Below are positions 1 to 6,775 of a stretch of DNA of 11,223 bases, one piece after another; within the stretch, counting starts at the first letter, position 1; each line of letters starts with the position of its first letter. Under the pieces are notes generated by a model. It saw only the letters and a program-made list of their open reading frames with translations. It did not search any database and was not told the DNA's origin. The stretch lies in contig CALMBS010000313.1 in the NCBI GenBank assembly GCA_937860285.1, positions 1-11,223 on the forward strand, in the 5' to 3' direction. This DNA comes from an uncultured Chloroflexota bacterium (GTDB taxonomy: Bacteria; Chloroflexota; Dehalococcoidia; UBA2247; RBG-13-53-26). A program made the translations under genes and the position numbers.

Positions 1-1
1 C

Positions 2-403
2 ACGAGCCTGGAGATCATGGATATTTTTCAGAAGCTGAACCGGGATTCCCGCATCACCGTCATCCTCGTGACCCACGAAACGGATATCGCCTCTTATGCC
101 GGCCGGCGGGTCGTCTTCCGGGACGGGAAGGTGATTCTGGACGAGAGGGTCCAGCCGCGCCAGGCCTCGACGTTGGCGGGTAGGCGGGCCTCTTCCGGCC
201 TTATCTGCCCCGCGGCCACGGACACCGATCGGCCCAGCCGCGTCCTGGACTTCTTCGTCAGCTCGTTGATATCGCCGAACTGCAGCGCGCCCACCTTGCA
301 GGTCTCGACGCAGGCCGGCGTCCTCCCCCGGCGCTGGCGTTCGATGCAGTTGTCGCACTTGATGGCCACCGTCCTCTGGGGCCGGACCCTGGCCGAGTGG
401 TGA
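2..403 (+). CDS. ABC transporter ATP-binding protein (MacB/LolD type), C-terminal fragment
   Basis: The reading frame is already open at base 2 and begins TSLEIM, which in MacB/LolD/FtsE-type ATPases follows directly after the Walker B aspartate-glutamate and D-loop; those motifs therefore lie left of the window. The switch (H-loop) histidine is visible in ILVTHE (about 65-79), followed by IASYAGRRVVFRDGKVI, the usual last beta-strands of this family. The protein would hydrolyse ATP on the cytoplasmic side of an exporter or lipoprotein/peptide transporter whose permease is not in the window. Family-like sequence ends near DERV at about 151. After that the frame runs on for about 84 residues antisense to the ferredoxin gene before a TGA at 401-403. 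That tail looks like read-through rather than native sequence, so the functional protein probably ends, or used to end, near 150-170. Confidence 0.82.
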   Translation, partial: TSLEIMDIFQKLNRDSRITVILVTHETDIASYAGRRVVFRDGKVILDERVQPRQASTLAGRRASSGLICPAATDTDRPSRVLDFFVSSLISPNCSAPTLQVSTQAGVLPRRWRSMQLSHLMATVLWGRTLAEW

Positions 404-735
404 TAGGTGATGACGTCGAAGGGGCAGACCATGGCGCACATGCCGCAGACGATGCACCGGTTGCCGTCTATCAGGACGATGTCCAGGCCCGCGTCGCGGC
501 TGATGGCCGCGGTGGGGCAGACCGCCTGGCAGGGGGCGGGGCTGCAGTGGCGGCACTTGCTGGGGAAGGACGAGTTGCGGTGCCGGCCGGGCGTGGCCAC
601 GATGAACCGCCGCGGGGTCGGGGTCTCCGAGAGCGCGTCGTACAGGCTCTTGCTCTGCGAGTGCTCCACCAGGCAGGCGATCTCGCACTGGTGGCAGCCG
701 ACGCAGCGCTCGGGGTTGACGAAGACCGTCTTCAT
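94..735 (-). CDS. four-cluster [4Fe-4S] ferredoxin (CooF/HycB/DmsB-like electron-transfer subunit)
   Basis: A 213-residue protein with the four-cysteine pattern of the DMSO-reductase-B/CooF/HycB family: CVGCHQCEIAC (residues 11-21), CRHCSPAPCQAVC (61-73), CIVCGMCAMVC (94-104) and CDNC...CVETC (127-146). Each end cluster exchanges a ligand with its partner, giving four cubanes. Such subunits carry electrons between a catalytic partner (formate dehydrogenase, CO dehydrogenase, AOR, DMSO reductase family) and a membrane or soluble acceptor. The ATG at 735 has an excellent Shine-Dalgarno AGGAGG 7 nt upstream (minus strand, 748-743). The C-terminus is odd: after EAWRGW (about residue 195) the sequence turns basic and unlike the family because it reads antisense through the ABC gene. 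No catalytic partner is adjacent; the AOR at the right end is one candidate, but it is distant and on the other strand. Confidence 0.9.
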   Translation of the reverse strand: MKTVFVNPERCVGCHQCEIACLVEHSQSKSLYDALSETPTPRRFIVATPGRHRNSSFPSKCRHCSPAPCQAVCPTAAISRDAGLDIVLIDGNRCIVCGMCAMVCPFDVITYHHSARVRPQRTVAIKCDNCIERQRRGRTPACVETCKVGALQFGDINELTKKSRTRLGRSVSVAAGQIRPEEARLPANVEAWRGWTLSSRITFPSRKTTRRPA

Positions 736-816
736 AGGGATGCCTCCTAAATTGCCGGATGGTCACCCGGACAGAAAGGGAGCGGGCCCGATTCGGGGAT
801 GGGACAGGGCCGGGTT

Positions 817-882
817 GGAGAAAGAAAAAGCGATCCGGCACACCGCATCCACCGCCTCCCCTCCTCGGATCGTTTCTTCTCC
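817..882 (-). promoter_or_regulatory. long stem-loop in the ferredoxin 5' leader, possible attenuator
   Basis: The arms CGATCCG (831-837) and CGGATCG (866-872) pair perfectly around a 28-nt purine-rich loop (on the minus strand). Outside them GAAA and GGAGAA on one side pair with the pyrimidine run on the other with small bulges, giving about 17 bp in total. On the minus strand the inner stem is followed by CTTTTTCTTTC, so it has the form of an intrinsic terminator. It sits immediately downstream of the predicted start and about 80-140 nt before the coding start, so an attenuation role is possible. The predicted start would trim the outermost pairs. No known riboswitch consensus was recognised. 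Confidence 0.4.
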
Positions 883-883
883 G

Positions 884-912
884 ATAGTAGCATCGGGAGC
901 GACAGGTGTCAA
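884..912 (-). promoter_or_regulatory. sigma70-type promoter for the ferredoxin gene
   Basis: Read on the minus strand there is a perfect -35 TTGACA (912-907), a 17-bp spacer and a -10 TACTAT (889-884, four of six consensus bases including the key T, A and final AT). The predicted start is near 877, giving a leader of about 140 nt before the ferredoxin ATG at 735. That is long compared with the other leaders in this window. Confidence 0.55.
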
Positions 913-1130
913 CGGGCCCAGAACGCCGCCTCCCTGCGATCTTTCTGTGACGTAATGGCCGGCCTCCGAGACAGCGTCGTCAGACGCCCGGACCGGTCTG
1001 ATACCCGATTGTGAGCGGACAGAAATACCATGACTGGTGCGGCACTTATGATGAGGGTGCAGCCGCTGCTCGTTGCCTGGCCCGCCGGGGAAGCTGTGGC
1101 GAAGAGACGATTCAGGGGAGGACGGGTGAG

Positions 1131-3200
1131 ATGGCCCAGACGCCGAAGAGGCGCATAAGAGTGCTCCTGCTCATCAAGATATTCGTCGTTTTCTCCATGG
1201 TGCCCGCTACGTACGCCATCTACCTGGCTGCGCTCGGCATGCCCAGGATGGAGGCGGCATCATGGGGGCAGGTGGAGACCCGGGCGCAGGAGCAGTCGGA
1301 CGTGGCCTGGAGCAGCCTGGAGCACTACTACGGCATGGAGCTGTGCGGCGAGATGACCCGGGCCGAAGCCCAGGCGGCGGCCTTGGCAGCGGTCACCGAC
1401 CTGAAGCACGGGGAGGCCGGCTACTTCTGGGTCAGCGACTACCAGCCCGTGCTGCTGGCGGACCCGCTGAGGCCGGACCTGGTCAACACCGATGTCAGCA
1501 CCTACCGCAGCCCGGACGGCAAGGCGGTCTTTTCCGAGCTCGCCGGCATCTGCCGCGATGCCGGGGCGGGGTTCTACCGGCACGAGTCGCCGTATGGCGG
1601 TGACGGCGGCCGGGTCGAGCCCATGCTCTCCTACGCCAGGTCCTTTGACCCCTGGGGTTGGGTGGTGGGCAGCGGGGTGTACACCGACGAGGCCATGGCC
1701 GCCTTCCAGCGGACGGAGGCCCAGATGTGGTACGTGGCGGTGGGCATCACGCTCTTTGACCTGTTCCTCTGCTGGCTCATGATGCACCTGGTCCTCAGGA
1801 AGCCGCTCACCGCGCTGGAGAAGTCCAACAAGGCCCTGGCGTGCGGCGACCTGGCCCAGAGGGTCGACGTGAAGTCGAGCGACGAGATCGGGGACCTGGC
1901 CGAATCCTACTCCATGGTGATGGAGTTCATGAACCACCTGGCCGAGGTGGCCGAGCGCGCCGCCGATGGCGACCTGACCGTCGAGGCCACGCCGCGGTCG
2001 GAGGTGGACGTCCTGGGCCGGGCCCAGGCCAAGCTCATTGCCAGGCAACGCGACCTTATCGGGAAGACCAAGACGGCGGCGGGCAGTGTCGCCGAGGCCA
2101 GCTGGCAGCTGACCCGGGCGGCGGAGCAGACGGCGCAGGCGACGCAGCAGATCACCGCCACCATCCAGCAGATGGCCCGGGGGGCCTCGGAGCAGTCGGC
2201 AGCACTGCAGCAGACGGCGCAGACCGTGGAGCAGCTCTCGCGGGCCATCGGCCAGATAGCGCAGGGGTCCAGCGAGCAGTCACAGGGCGTGGCGGAGACC
2301 ACCGACATCGTGAAGAGGGTGTCCGGTGCCATAGCCGAGGTCACGGCCAATGCCCGGGCCGGCGACGAAGAGTGGAAGAGCACGGCGGCATCGGCGGCCG
2401 AAGGCGCCCGCAAGACCCACGACGCGGTGGAGGGCATGAGCCGGATCAAGAAGGCCATGGACGGCGTCTCCTCCAGGGTGATGGACCTGGGGAAGAGGTC
2501 GGAGGAGATCGGGAACATCGTGGGCACCATAGACGACATCGCGGCGCAGACCAACCTGCTGGCCCTGAATGCGGCCATAGAGGCGGCCAGGGCCGGCGAG
2601 CAGGGGCGTGGTTTTGCGGTGGTGGCGGACGAGGTGCGGAAGCTGGCGGAGAGGTCCTCGGCGGCCACCAGGGAGATAGCGGAGCTGGTGGGCGGCACCC
2701 AGAGCCATGTGCGGGAGGCGGTGTCCGCCATGCAGCAGGGCAGCCAGGAGATTGAGGCGGGCTACAAGCTGGCCAATGATGCCGGGACGGCCCTGGACGA
2801 CATCCTGACCAGGTCCGGAAGGGTGGGCCGGCAGGTGGACCAGATCACCGCTGCGGCGCAGCAGCTGCAGGAGCTGAGCAGCAGCATGGTGGACGCGATA
2901 GTGCGCATCAACAAGATAGTGGAGCAGAACGCGGCCGCCACCCAGGAGATGACGGCCAGCTCGGGCATGGTGTCCATGACGGTGGACAGCACGGCCGCGG
3001 TGGCGGCGCAGAACAGCGTTTCCGCGGAGCAGGTCTCAGCGTCGGCCCAGGAGATGTCCACCCAGATGCAGGAGTCCCTGGCGGCGGCGCAGTCCCTGGC
3101 GGCCACCGCCGAGGACATGGAGCGGACCGTGGCCGTTTTCAAGACCCAGAGGGATGACCAGGCCAGCCAGCGCCGGATTGACAGCATCGTGCCCCAATGA
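1131..3200 (+). CDS. methyl-accepting chemotaxis protein with sCache_2-like sensor domain
   Basis: A 689-residue transmembrane chemoreceptor. In order: TM1 (about 11-35); extracytoplasmic domain (about 45-195) carrying the sCache_2 signature GYFWVSD (97-103) and, later, SYARSFDPWGWVVGSGVY (167-184); TM2 (199-223); HAMP (about 224-276) and a further HAMP-like helix pair; then the MCP signalling coiled coil with the conserved hairpin tip around 467-508 (AAQTNLLALNAAIEAA, GRGFAVVADEVRKLAE), the CheA/CheW contact site. sCache_2 sensors usually bind small organic acids. I chose the ATG at 1131 because GGAGG (1117-1121) lies 9 nt before it and TM1 follows at a normal distance; the frame is open from 1011, but the extra 40 residues look unnatural. 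There is no C-terminal CheR-docking pentapeptide. No che or flagellar genes are in the window, so partners are unknown. Confidence 0.95.
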   Translation: MAQTPKRRIRVLLLIKIFVVFSMVPATYAIYLAALGMPRMEAASWGQVETRAQEQSDVAWSSLEHYYGMELCGEMTRAEAQAAALAAVTDLKHGEAGYFWVSDYQPVLLADPLRPDLVNTDVSTYRSPDGKAVFSELAGICRDAGAGFYRHESPYGGDGGRVEPMLSYARSFDPWGWVVGSGVYTDEAMAAFQRTEAQMWYVAVGITLFDLFLCWLMMHLVLRKPLTALEKSNKALACGDLAQRVDVKSSDEIGDLAESYSMVMEFMNHLAEVAERAADGDLTVEATPRSEVDVLGRAQAKLIARQRDLIGKTKTAAGSVAEASWQLTRAAEQTAQATQQITATIQQMARGASEQSAALQQTAQTVEQLSRAIGQIAQGSSEQSQGVAETTDIVKRVSGAIAEVTANARAGDEEWKSTAASAAEGARKTHDAVEGMSRIKKAMDGVSSRVMDLGKRSEEIGNIVGTIDDIAAQTNLLALNAAIEAARAGEQGRGFAVVADEVRKLAERSSAATREIAELVGGTQSHVREAVSAMQQGSQEIEAGYKLANDAGTALDDILTRSGRVGRQVDQITAAAQQLQELSSSMVDAIVRINKIVEQNAAATQEMTASSGMVSMTVDSTAAVAAQNSVSAEQVSASAQEMSTQMQESLAAAQSLAATAEDMERTVAVFKTQRDDQASQRRIDSIVPQ

Positions 3201-3267
3201 TATCGTGTAAGACACATGCCACGGGGTGGGCCGTCACTCGGCACGGCAGTGGGCGCGGGTCAGAGGC

Positions 3268-4038
3268 ATGCCTGCAGTAGAAGTTCGGGGAGTCAGACTG
3301 CACTACGAGGTGCAGGGCCGCGGGGATCCCGTCGTCCTCTCTCACGGCTTCCTGGACAGCTGTTGCATCTGGAAGGGGCTGGCGGAGAAGCTGGCCGAAA
3401 ATCACACCGTGGTGGCCTACGACCACCGGGGACACGGCCGATCGGACAAGCCCCGGGGCGACTACTCCGTTGGCAGCCTGGCGGAGGACCTCCGGTGCCT
3501 GATCGAAAGCCTGCACCTGGGCAGGGTGGGGGTAGTGGGCCATTCACTGGGCGGCATGACTGCCCTGACACTGGCCCTGGAGCACCCCGGCATGGTCTCC
3601 AGGCTGGCGCTGGTCTGCACCACGGCCAGGCTGGTCCCCCAGGTGCAGCTCGCCGGCAGGGTCATGGCCGGGATGGGCTATCTCGTGCCCTACAGGGTGT
3701 TTGCCGAGAGGGTCATGAAGCTCAAGGTCCTGGGTCCCTCCCGGGAACCGGGCCATAGCGCAGCTGACAGGGTGACCCAGACCCCCAAGCACGTGGCCTA
3801 TGAGTGCGGCCGGGGCATGCTCATGGGCTACGACCTCACACGCAGCGTGTGCCGCGTCCAGGCTCCCACGCTCATTCTGGCCGGTGAGAAGGACCTGGGG
3901 GCCCCGGTGGCGATGAGCCGCTTCCTGCACCGGGAGATCGCGGGGTCGCGGCTGCAGGTGCTGCGGGGCTGCGGGCACGTCCCCATGATCGAGAAGCCCC
4001 GGGAGTTCACCAGGATACTCGTGGACTTCCTGTCGTGA
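3268..4038 (+). CDS. alpha/beta-hydrolase fold protein
   Basis: A 256-residue enzyme with the full alpha/beta-hydrolase set: oxyanion-hole HGF (26-28), DHRGHGRSD (52-60), nucleophile elbow GHSLGG with Ser93, acid Asp209 in AGEKD, and catalytic His237 in GCGHVPM. A cap-like insert lies at about 120-190. This is the layout of the esterase / haloperoxidase / epoxide-hydrolase / MhpC-like group; the substrate cannot be read from sequence. It follows the chemoreceptor by 67 bp on the same strand and may be co-transcribed with it. The start is uncertain: a GTG at 3226 would add 14 residues, but the ATG at 3268 gives the usual N-terminus (strand, then LHYEVQG). Neither has a well-spaced strong Shine-Dalgarno; AGAGG lies almost against the ATG. 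Confidence 0.9.
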   Translation: MPAVEVRGVRLHYEVQGRGDPVVLSHGFLDSCCIWKGLAEKLAENHTVVAYDHRGHGRSDKPRGDYSVGSLAEDLRCLIESLHLGRVGVVGHSLGGMTALTLALEHPGMVSRLALVCTTARLVPQVQLAGRVMAGMGYLVPYRVFAERVMKLKVLGPSREPGHSAADRVTQTPKHVAYECGRGMLMGYDLTRSVCRVQAPTLILAGEKDLGAPVAMSRFLHREIAGSRLQVLRGCGHVPMIEKPREFTRILVDFLS

Positions 4039-4054
4039 GCCGGGGGCTCCCGGC
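4039..4054. terminator. GC hairpin between convergent hydrolase and acyltransferase genes
   Basis: GCCGGG (4039-4044), a GGCT loop and CCCGGC (4049-4054) form a perfect 6-bp stem with a tetraloop directly after the hydrolase stop codon, in the 30-bp gap before the stop of the opposing gene. There is no T-tract on either strand, so it is only a candidate bidirectional transcription barrier. Confidence 0.35.
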
Positions 4055-4068
4055 CGGCGCCAGATCCC

Positions 4069-4935
4069 TCAGGCCCGAGGCGGTATCGAGCGGGTCATCC
4101 CCCACTGGTCCGGGTACTGCTGGACGTATCCCTGCAGGGAATCCAGCATGCTCTGAGTGAAGAGCGGGATGCTCTGGTGGAGGTTGCTGCCCGGGCCGGG
4201 CGATACCCTCTCGCCGATGAAACCCTGGAACCTTCCGTTCGGCAGGCGCAGGGTGCATGCCGGAACGACCGCGGCTTTGGTGCGCAGGGCCAGGGTGGCC
4301 GGCCCCGCCGAGAACTGGACCTGGCCCCCGACGAAACGCACCGGCACTGACTTCCCTTCGGTGGCCCCGTCGATGAGCAGGGCCAGGGCCTGGTTGCGCC
4401 GCAGCGCGTCCGCCGCCTGCCATATGCCGTCGCGGGTGGTGATGACGCCCACGCCGGCCTCGGTGCGCAGGATGCGCATGAAGGCGTCCAGCCCGTCGTT
4501 GTCTTTGGCGGAGAGGACCACGGCGCTCATGGGGTAGCCGCGGTGGGCGAGGTACGCCGCCCCCACGTCCCAGGAGCCGAGGTGCAGGCCCACCAGGATG
4601 ACCCCTTTGCCTTCGGCCAGGGCGGCGTCCAGACGGTCCAGCCCCTCGAACGAGACGGTCGTGTCAGCGTCCGCGGGCCGGCCGTTGTACCGCAGGAGGT
4701 CCACCACGTCCCGGGCGTAGTTCCTCATGCTCCGGCGGGCCGCCCTGGCCACCTCGCGGCTCTCCCGGGCTTCTCCGAGCATGTAGGCGGCGCTGGACTC
4801 GGCATCGGCCCTCAGCGGTGGGGAGAGCGCGTGCAGCCCGCTGGCCAGGGACTCGGCCACGGCGTAGGACAGGCGCGGCGGCAGCGTGGCGCCAACGAAC
4901 TTGCAGAGGCCCGCTATCCGGTGTTCCCAGCCCAT
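4069..4935 (-). CDS. lysophospholipid acyltransferase family protein (LpxL/PatA-like)
   Basis: A 288-residue member of the LPLAT superfamily as in lipid A acyltransferases (LpxL/HtrB) and the mycobacterial PIM acyltransferase PatA. The catalytic H-x4-D motif is present as HLGSWD (His118, Asp123) after the strand GVILVGL; later conserved-looking blocks are ALALLIDG and FSAGPATLALRTKAAVVPA (about 195-240), the substrate-binding region of the family. It should transfer an acyl chain to a glycolipid or phospholipid head group at the cytoplasmic face of the membrane. No long hydrophobic N-terminal segment is evident. I chose the ATG at 4935; a TTG at 4971 in the same frame would place the TATAAT box inside the coding region. 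No lipid A or mannosyltransferase genes are nearby, so the acceptor is unknown. Confidence 0.88.
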   Translation of the reverse strand: MGWEHRIAGLCKFVGATLPPRLSYAVAESLASGLHALSPPLRADAESSAAYMLGEARESREVARAARRSMRNYARDVVDLLRYNGRPADADTTVSFEGLDRLDAALAEGKGVILVGLHLGSWDVGAAYLAHRGYPMSAVVLSAKDNDGLDAFMRILRTEAGVGVITTRDGIWQAADALRRNQALALLIDGATEGKSVPVRFVGGQVQFSAGPATLALRTKAAVVPACTLRLPNGRFQGFIGERVSPGPGSNLHQSIPLFTQSMLDSLQGYVQQYPDQWGMTRSIPPRA

Positions 4936-4947
4936 GTCAGTGCGCTG

Positions 4948-4953
4948 ATTATA
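4948..4953 (-). promoter_or_regulatory. -10 box (TATAAT) for the acyltransferase gene
   Basis: A perfect TATAAT on the minus strand ends 12 nt before the ATG at 4935. A start 6-7 nt downstream would leave a leader of only about 5-6 nt, and no Shine-Dalgarno is visible before the ATG, so the mRNA would be nearly leaderless. No good -35 was found at the expected distance. Confidence 0.45.
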
Positions 4954-5017
4954 CCTAGTAATGCGATGCAAAGCCAGTGGGCCCGGCGGGCCGCCCGGGC
5001 GCTTTGCGGACGCAGGG

Positions 5018-5047
5018 TTGACCCGTCGTTGCCCCCGGGCCTAGCAT
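5018..5047 (+). promoter_or_regulatory. sigma70-type promoter for the MBL-fold gene
   Basis: A -35 TTGACC (5018-5023, five of six) is separated by 18 bp from a -10 TAGCAT (5042-5047, four of six). The predicted start is near 5054, giving a leader of about 17 nt that contains the purine-rich ribosome-binding region GAGGTGAGAGGGG before the ATG at 5071. A GC-rich inverted repeat (4981-4986 with 4995-5000) lies between this promoter and that of the divergent acyltransferase. Confidence 0.5.
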
Positions 5048-5070
5048 GTATGTGAGGTGAGAGGGGTCAC

Positions 5071-6114
5071 ATGACGCACCGGGACTGTGAGTCGTATTCG
5101 GAGACAAGGGTGGGCGCGGTCACCCGGTTTGACTGCGCCGGCGTGAGGGTCTATCAGGTCCCGGTGCAGAACCTGGACCACTATTTCACCAACACCTACC
5201 TCGTCCTGGACGGAACGACGGTCAGCCTCATCGATGTCGGGTTTCACGGTGAGAAGCCCGTGGAGGACTTCATGGCCGGCCTGGGCGCTGTGAACCGCGA
5301 CTTCGGGGAGGACATTGGCCCGGGCGACGTGGCCCACATAGTGGTCACCCACGGGCATGATGACCACTTCGGCATGCTCTCCTGCGATGCGCTGAAGGGC
5401 CGGCCGCTCTACATGGCCCTGCCCGACAGCCTGGTGGTTGCGGACTACGCCGGCGAAGACCGGAAATGGCGGGAATCCTGCAGCAGGATGATCAGCGAGG
5501 CCGGTTGCTCCCTGGCGCCGGACGGGCTGTTCCCCGGCATCGAGTTCGCGGTCCGCCCGGGGGACTATGACCTCGTCACGGTGGCCGACGGGGAACGGAT
5601 CATCAACGGCTATGGCGTGGTCGGGACGCCCGGACACACCCCGGGCCACATCTGCCTGCGCGTCGGCCCTGTGCTGTTCCTGGGAGACCACATACTGTCG
5701 GTGACCAGCCCGCACCAGACGCCGCGGACCTCCTGGGGCGGCGCCGGCCTGGCCGTCTACCTGGAGTCGCTGCGGAAGGCGGCCGCCCTGGGCGTGGCGC
5801 TGGGGCTGCCGGGACACGAGGACACCATCTACTCCGTCCGGGACAGGGCCGAGGAGATAGAGCGGTTCCACCGGGCGCGGCTGGCAGAGCTCGAGGAGCT
5901 GTGCCGCGGCCGCCAGAGCCTCTACGACCTGACCGGCGCGTACTATGGGCGCCATCCGGAGCTGATCGGGGCCTCCAGCATTGGGGCGCTGGAAGACGGC
6001 GAGCTCGTCATGGCCCTGGAGGAGATCAAGGCCCACCTGGAGTACCTGGTGGATGAAGGGCGCCTGGTGAGCCGGAGCGGCCGCGACGGTGTTGTCACCT
6101 ATGGCTCGTGTTGA
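5071..6114 (+). CDS. metallo-beta-lactamase-fold hydrolase
   Basis: A 347-residue MBL-superfamily protein with a complete two-metal site: HGHDDH (His94, His96, Asp98, His99), GTPGHTPGH with His189, LGDHIL with Asp206, and His249 in GLPGHED. The catalytic domain covers about 25-255. The C-terminal 90 residues are helical and charged and resemble the winged-helix-like tail seen in LACTB2-type and related thioesterase/glyoxalase-II-like members. A hydrolytic role on an ester, thioester or lactone is likely; the metal ligands do not say which. The ATG at 5071 is preceded by GAGGTGAGAGGGG. It is transcribed divergently from the acyltransferase, with both promoters in a 135-bp gap. Confidence 0.92.
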   Translation: MTHRDCESYSETRVGAVTRFDCAGVRVYQVPVQNLDHYFTNTYLVLDGTTVSLIDVGFHGEKPVEDFMAGLGAVNRDFGEDIGPGDVAHIVVTHGHDDHFGMLSCDALKGRPLYMALPDSLVVADYAGEDRKWRESCSRMISEAGCSLAPDGLFPGIEFAVRPGDYDLVTVADGERIINGYGVVGTPGHTPGHICLRVGPVLFLGDHILSVTSPHQTPRTSWGGAGLAVYLESLRKAAALGVALGLPGHEDTIYSVRDRAEEIERFHRARLAELEELCRGRQSLYDLTGAYYGRHPELIGASSIGALEDGELVMALEEIKAHLEYLVDEGRLVSRSGRDGVVTYGSC

Positions 6115-6120
6115 TCTGGT

Positions 6121-6134
6121 CAGGCGATGGCCTG
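6121..6134. terminator. small hairpin after the MBL-fold gene
   Basis: CAGGC (6121-6125), a GATG loop and GCCTG (6130-6134) form a 5-bp stem in the 56-bp gap between two convergent genes. There is no T-tract, so this is a weak terminator candidate. Confidence 0.25.
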
Positions 6135-6170
6135 GCTGGGCAGTCCCTGCGATTCTTCCGCTGGGAATGA

Positions 6171-6560
6171 CTAGCCGGGGCGCTGAAGCGGCCTATTGGC
6201 CTCTGCCACCAGCCACTCCTTGCCCTCTTCCTGGGTCTTGAAGAACTGCGCTTCGACGTGGATCCCTTTCGCGATCAGCTGCGCCGTGGACTTCTGCAGC
6301 GCGGTTAGACCCACGAAGGCAACGCGGTTCCGGGGGTCCTGCCTGATGACTGACGCCGCATCCTTGGCCTTGCTCACCGATGCGGGAGCGATGGCGATGT
6401 TAGAGCCATCAACCAGGATGAGGTGGATGTCCTGGTTTCTCAGGAGCTCGCGCTTCATCTCCTGCCAGGCCTCGATACCGCCTTCCTCGCTCACCCCGGC
6501 CGTGTTCATGAACATAATCTCCTTGCCCTTGTAGGTAATCATCTGCAAGTATTTGCCCAT
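6171..6560 (-). CDS. SpoIIAA-like / STAS-fold small protein
   Basis: A 129-residue cytoplasmic protein. The N-terminal YKGKEIMFMNTAGV followed by an alternating strand/helix pattern, the strand HLILVDGSNI, the block RVAFVGLTALQK and the ending FKTQEEGKEWL match the general pattern of the SpoIIAA-like (STAS/SEC14-type) family, which is common in environmental bacteria and mostly of unknown role. The start is the ATG at 6560, with a very strong ribosome site (GGAGGAGGAG) 4 nt upstream; the frame is open further upstream to 6674, but those residues look non-coding. A regulatory or scaffold role is possible by analogy with anti-sigma-factor antagonists, but no kinase or sigma factor gene is nearby. 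It converges with the MBL-fold gene. Confidence 0.8.
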   Translation of the reverse strand: MGKYLQMITYKGKEIMFMNTAGVSEEGGIEAWQEMKRELLRNQDIHLILVDGSNIAIAPASVSKAKDAASVIRQDPRNRVAFVGLTALQKSTAQLIAKGIHVEAQFFKTQEEGKEWLVAEANRPLQRPG

Positions 6561-6608
6561 CCGGCTCCTCCTCCAGGCTGCGCCATGGCGACATGGCCTC
6601 TCAGCGCG

Positions 6609-6614
6609 ATTATA
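6609..6614 (-). promoter_or_regulatory. -10 box (TATAAT) for the SpoIIAA-like gene
   Basis: A perfect TATAAT on the minus strand lies 48 nt before the ATG at 6560, giving a predicted leader of about 42 nt that includes the strong Shine-Dalgarno. The sequence 17-18 bp upstream is a poor match to TTGACA. Confidence 0.45.
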
Positions 6615-6775
6615 CAACGGCGCGGCGAGTCCTGCGCCGCTCCCGGCGGCCGTAGTGGCACGTGGTATCCCCACCTGGCCTGGTGGGCAGGTGCGGGCAC
6701 CGGCAGGTAGATGGGGCCAAAGACCCTACCAATGCGTGGTGTCTTGCCGCTGCGTTTGGCTTAGAGTAGGTGGCT

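Larger units (their letters stand above)
736..1130. other. intergenic region between the divergent ferredoxin and chemoreceptor genes
   Basis: This 395-bp gap holds the ferredoxin promoter and leader hairpin. On the plus side the open frame of the chemoreceptor extends upstream to 1011, but residues before 1131 look non-native. I see no convincing promoter for the chemoreceptor and no c-di-GMP, cobalamin or glycine riboswitch pattern. Confidence 0.5.

Noticed and set aside
397..955. Plus-strand open frames across the ferredoxin gene and its upstream region
   Set aside because: They lie opposite the four-cluster ferredoxin and show no protein family features.
1008..1028. Sequence resembling the lac operator left half (ATTGTGAGCGGA followed by partial similarity)
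   Set aside because: The right half does not match well, no LacI-family gene is present and the host is unlike enterobacteria; treated as chance similarity.
1020..1115. Possible riboswitch upstream of the chemoreceptor
   Set aside because: Checked by eye for c-di-GMP-I, cobalamin and glycine core motifs; none present.
1011..1130. Upstream extension of the chemoreceptor reading frame
   Set aside because: The extra 40 residues (rich in Ala, Cys and Arg) do not resemble MCP N-termini, and the ATG at 1131 has a proper ribosome site just before TM1.
1260..2048. Open frame antisense to the chemoreceptor
   Set aside because: The sense frame has clear sCache, TM and HAMP features; the antisense product is low-complexity (His, Gly, Pro, Leu).
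5041..6036. Long open frame antisense to the MBL-fold gene (331 codons)
   Set aside because: It mirrors the real gene, which has all its metal ligands; the antisense product has shadow-type composition.
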